A stretch of 5,447 nucleotides of DNA, from assembly GCA_002476905.1 (NCBI GenBank), contig DLND01000081.1:1-5447 (forward strand). Reading direction: 5' to 3'. Source of the DNA: Flavobacteriales bacterium UBA7519 (GTDB lineage Bacteria; Bacteroidota; Bacteroidia; Flavobacteriales; Weeksellaceae). The position numbers and the translations under genes were made by a program. This document shows, piece after piece, positions 4,366-5,447 of the stretch. The notes under the pieces were generated by a model that had not been told where the DNA came from, searched no databases, and worked only from the letters and a program-made list of their open reading frames with translations. Position 1 is the first letter of the stretch. Each line of letters begins with the position of its first letter.

Positions 4366-5447
4366 TCACTTACAATAATTTTTAAAATGATTAATCGCCA
4401 TACCTTTCGCTTTCAGATCGTGCATCATATTATACAATCCGAAAAATGTTCTGTTCAGGTAAATAAAATGTCGGGAACCGCGGTTGGTATTCATTCCTTT
4501 CATATCACTCACTTTCGCATATTTCTGTCCCAGATCGGCAATTTCCTGAAAGAAAGACTCATCCGAAAAGTCAAATTTTTCCTGATTAAACGGTCTCGTG
4601 AACAATTCCAGTAACTCGTAAAATAATTTGGCAAAAAACTCTTTTTCTTGTTCTGAATCTTCTGCTCGAAGAATCTCCAAGGTGAATAATTTCTCACGGA
4701 AAATTTCAGGATTTTTCAGATTTTCTTCTTTGGCCAGTTCGAAATACGGAATGTAGAAATCTTCCGGTATCTCTTTGATACAGCCAAAATCGATGACCAA
4801 TAATTCATTGTTTTCCGAAATCAGGAAATTTCCCGGATGCGGATCGGCGTGCACTTTTTTCAGAATATGCATCTGATACATATAAAAATCCCAAAGTGTC
4901 TGTCCGATTTTATTCAAATCGTCCTGAGAATTCTGTTTTTTGGTAAATTCCGAAAAATGAATTCCCGACATCCAGTCCATTGTGATGATTTTCTCAGACG
5001 AATATTCCGGATAATAATAAGGGAATTTCACATTCGGAAGATGACTGCATTCTTCTGCAAAATGCTGACTTCGTTTCAGTTCCAGATTATAGTCAGTTTC
5101 CTCAAACAGTTTGTCTTCCACTTCCTGAAAATAGGATTCCGAACCTTCTTTTTTGATGTTGAACATTTTCATCGCAATCGGTTTTACCATTTTCAGGTCG
5201 CTGGAAATGCTTTCTCTTACACCGGGATATTGTATTTTCACCGCCAGTTTTTTGTCGTCTTTTTTTGCAGTATGAACCTGTCCGATGCTCGCGGCATTAA
5301 CCGATTCGGCAGAAAATTCATCAAAAATATCTTCCGGATTTTTCCCGAAATATTTTCTGAATGTTTTCTTCACCAAAGCACCAGACAAAGGCGGAACGGA
5401 AAACTGCGAAAGTGAGAACTTTTCTACATATTCCACCGGAAGAATAT
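4366..5447 (-). CDS. AarF/ABC1/UbiB-family atypical protein kinase, 5' end outside window
   Basis: About 359 C-terminal residues are visible. The frame continues through the right edge (ILPVEYVEKFSLSQ), so the GTG at 5436 is internal. Numbering from that GTG, the landmarks are: NAASIGQVHTA (47-57), the ABC1-specific nucleotide loop; LAVKIQYPG (64-72) with the ATP-binding Lys67; EETDYNLEL (112-120), matching the family's conserved acidic motif; HADPHPGNF (196-204), the catalytic loop; and VIDFG (214-218), the metal-binding DFG. The KxGQ inhibitory segment should lie upstream, outside the window. All catalytic residues visible are intact and the gene ends normally in NHFKNYCK-TGA. Family members (ADCK/COQ8, UbiB) are ATPases or kinases linked to isoprenoid-quinone and lipid metabolism. 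The physiological partner of the Bacteroidota type is unclear; a menaquinone link would be inference. It is co-directional with the DUF2256 gene but separated by about 300 bp of repeats, so it is probably a separate transcript. Confidence 0.93.
   Translation of the reverse strand, partial: ILPVEYVEKFSLSQFSVPPLSGALVKKTFRKYFGKNPEDIFDEFSAESVNAASIGQVHTAKKDDKKLAVKIQYPGVRESISSDLKMVKPIAMKMFNIKKEGSESYFQEVEDKLFEETDYNLELKRSQHFAEECSHLPNVKFPYYYPEYSSEKIITMDWMSGIHFSEFTKKQNSQDDLNKIGQTLWDFYMYQMHILKKVHADPHPGNFLISENNELLVIDFGCIKEIPEDFYIPYFELAKEENLKNPEIFREKLFTLEILRAEDSEQEKEFFAKLFYELLELFTRPFNQEKFDFSDESFFQEIADLGQKYAKVSDMKGMNTNRGSRHFIYLNRTFFGLYNMMHDLKAKGMAINHFKNYCK

Noticed and set aside
4837..5415. 192-codon + strand frame opposite the ABC1 kinase
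   Set aside because: Antisense shadow; the Phe/His/Arg-rich composition reflects the complement of a Lys/Glu-rich gene, and the kinase motifs on the minus strand are unmistakable.

Overview
The window looks like a chromosomal segment of a low-GC member of the Bacteroidota, most probably Flavobacteriia and close to Chryseobacterium and its relatives. This rests on remembered protein families, not a database search. The supporting features are an MnmE tail ending in FCIGK, the wording of an AarF/ABC1-kinase gene, A-rich leaders without clear Shine-Dalgarno sites, and dispersed intergenic repeats of the kinds common in that phylum.

Layout, left to right. The 3' end of mnmE is on the + strand (1-256). 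Everything else coding is on the - strand. In the direction of transcription (right to left) the order is: an AarF/ABC1 atypical kinase running off the right edge (4366-5447); an intergenic block with a four-unit cluster of REP-like palindromes (4094-4248); a tiny DUF2256-type Cys/Trp protein (3899-4063); a wrecked photolyase locus (2524-3947); a TIGR03643/DUF2805 small protein (2074-2355); an SDR-family protein lacking the catalytic tyrosine (1149-1847); and a MarR-type regulator (407-1057) that converges on mnmE.

The centre of interest is 2524-4063. It reads as the remains of a light-dependent DNA-repair cluster that once held a DUF2256 gene, a class I photolyase/cryptochrome gene overlapping its 3' end, and a second photolyase-like gene of the DPRP/FeS-BCP family. 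The class I gene is reduced to about 24 codons (VWFTKDLRTRDSESL is still readable). These run into a stop codon and then straight into the DPRP gene, which has lost its first few dozen codons. The DPRP gene also carries a -1 frameshift at an A6 run. One inferred base change at position 3945 would explain two defects at once: the missing start codon of the class I gene and the missing fourth cysteine of the DUF2256 protein. The DPRP body, although otherwise well preserved, lacks all four cysteines expected to bind the family's [4Fe-4S] cluster.

The intergenic regions hold several repeat families: REP-like palindromes with covarying stems, a dispersed repeat present in two clear copies exactly 450 bp apart plus a doubtful third, a short hairpin repeat upstream of the SDR gene, and an 8-bp micro-tandem that runs into the SDR stop codon. 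I see no tRNA, rRNA, CRISPR array, intact transposase or defence system, and no convincing evidence for a new multi-gene system. The window is best described as a decaying photolyase neighbourhood in a repeat-rich chromosomal region.
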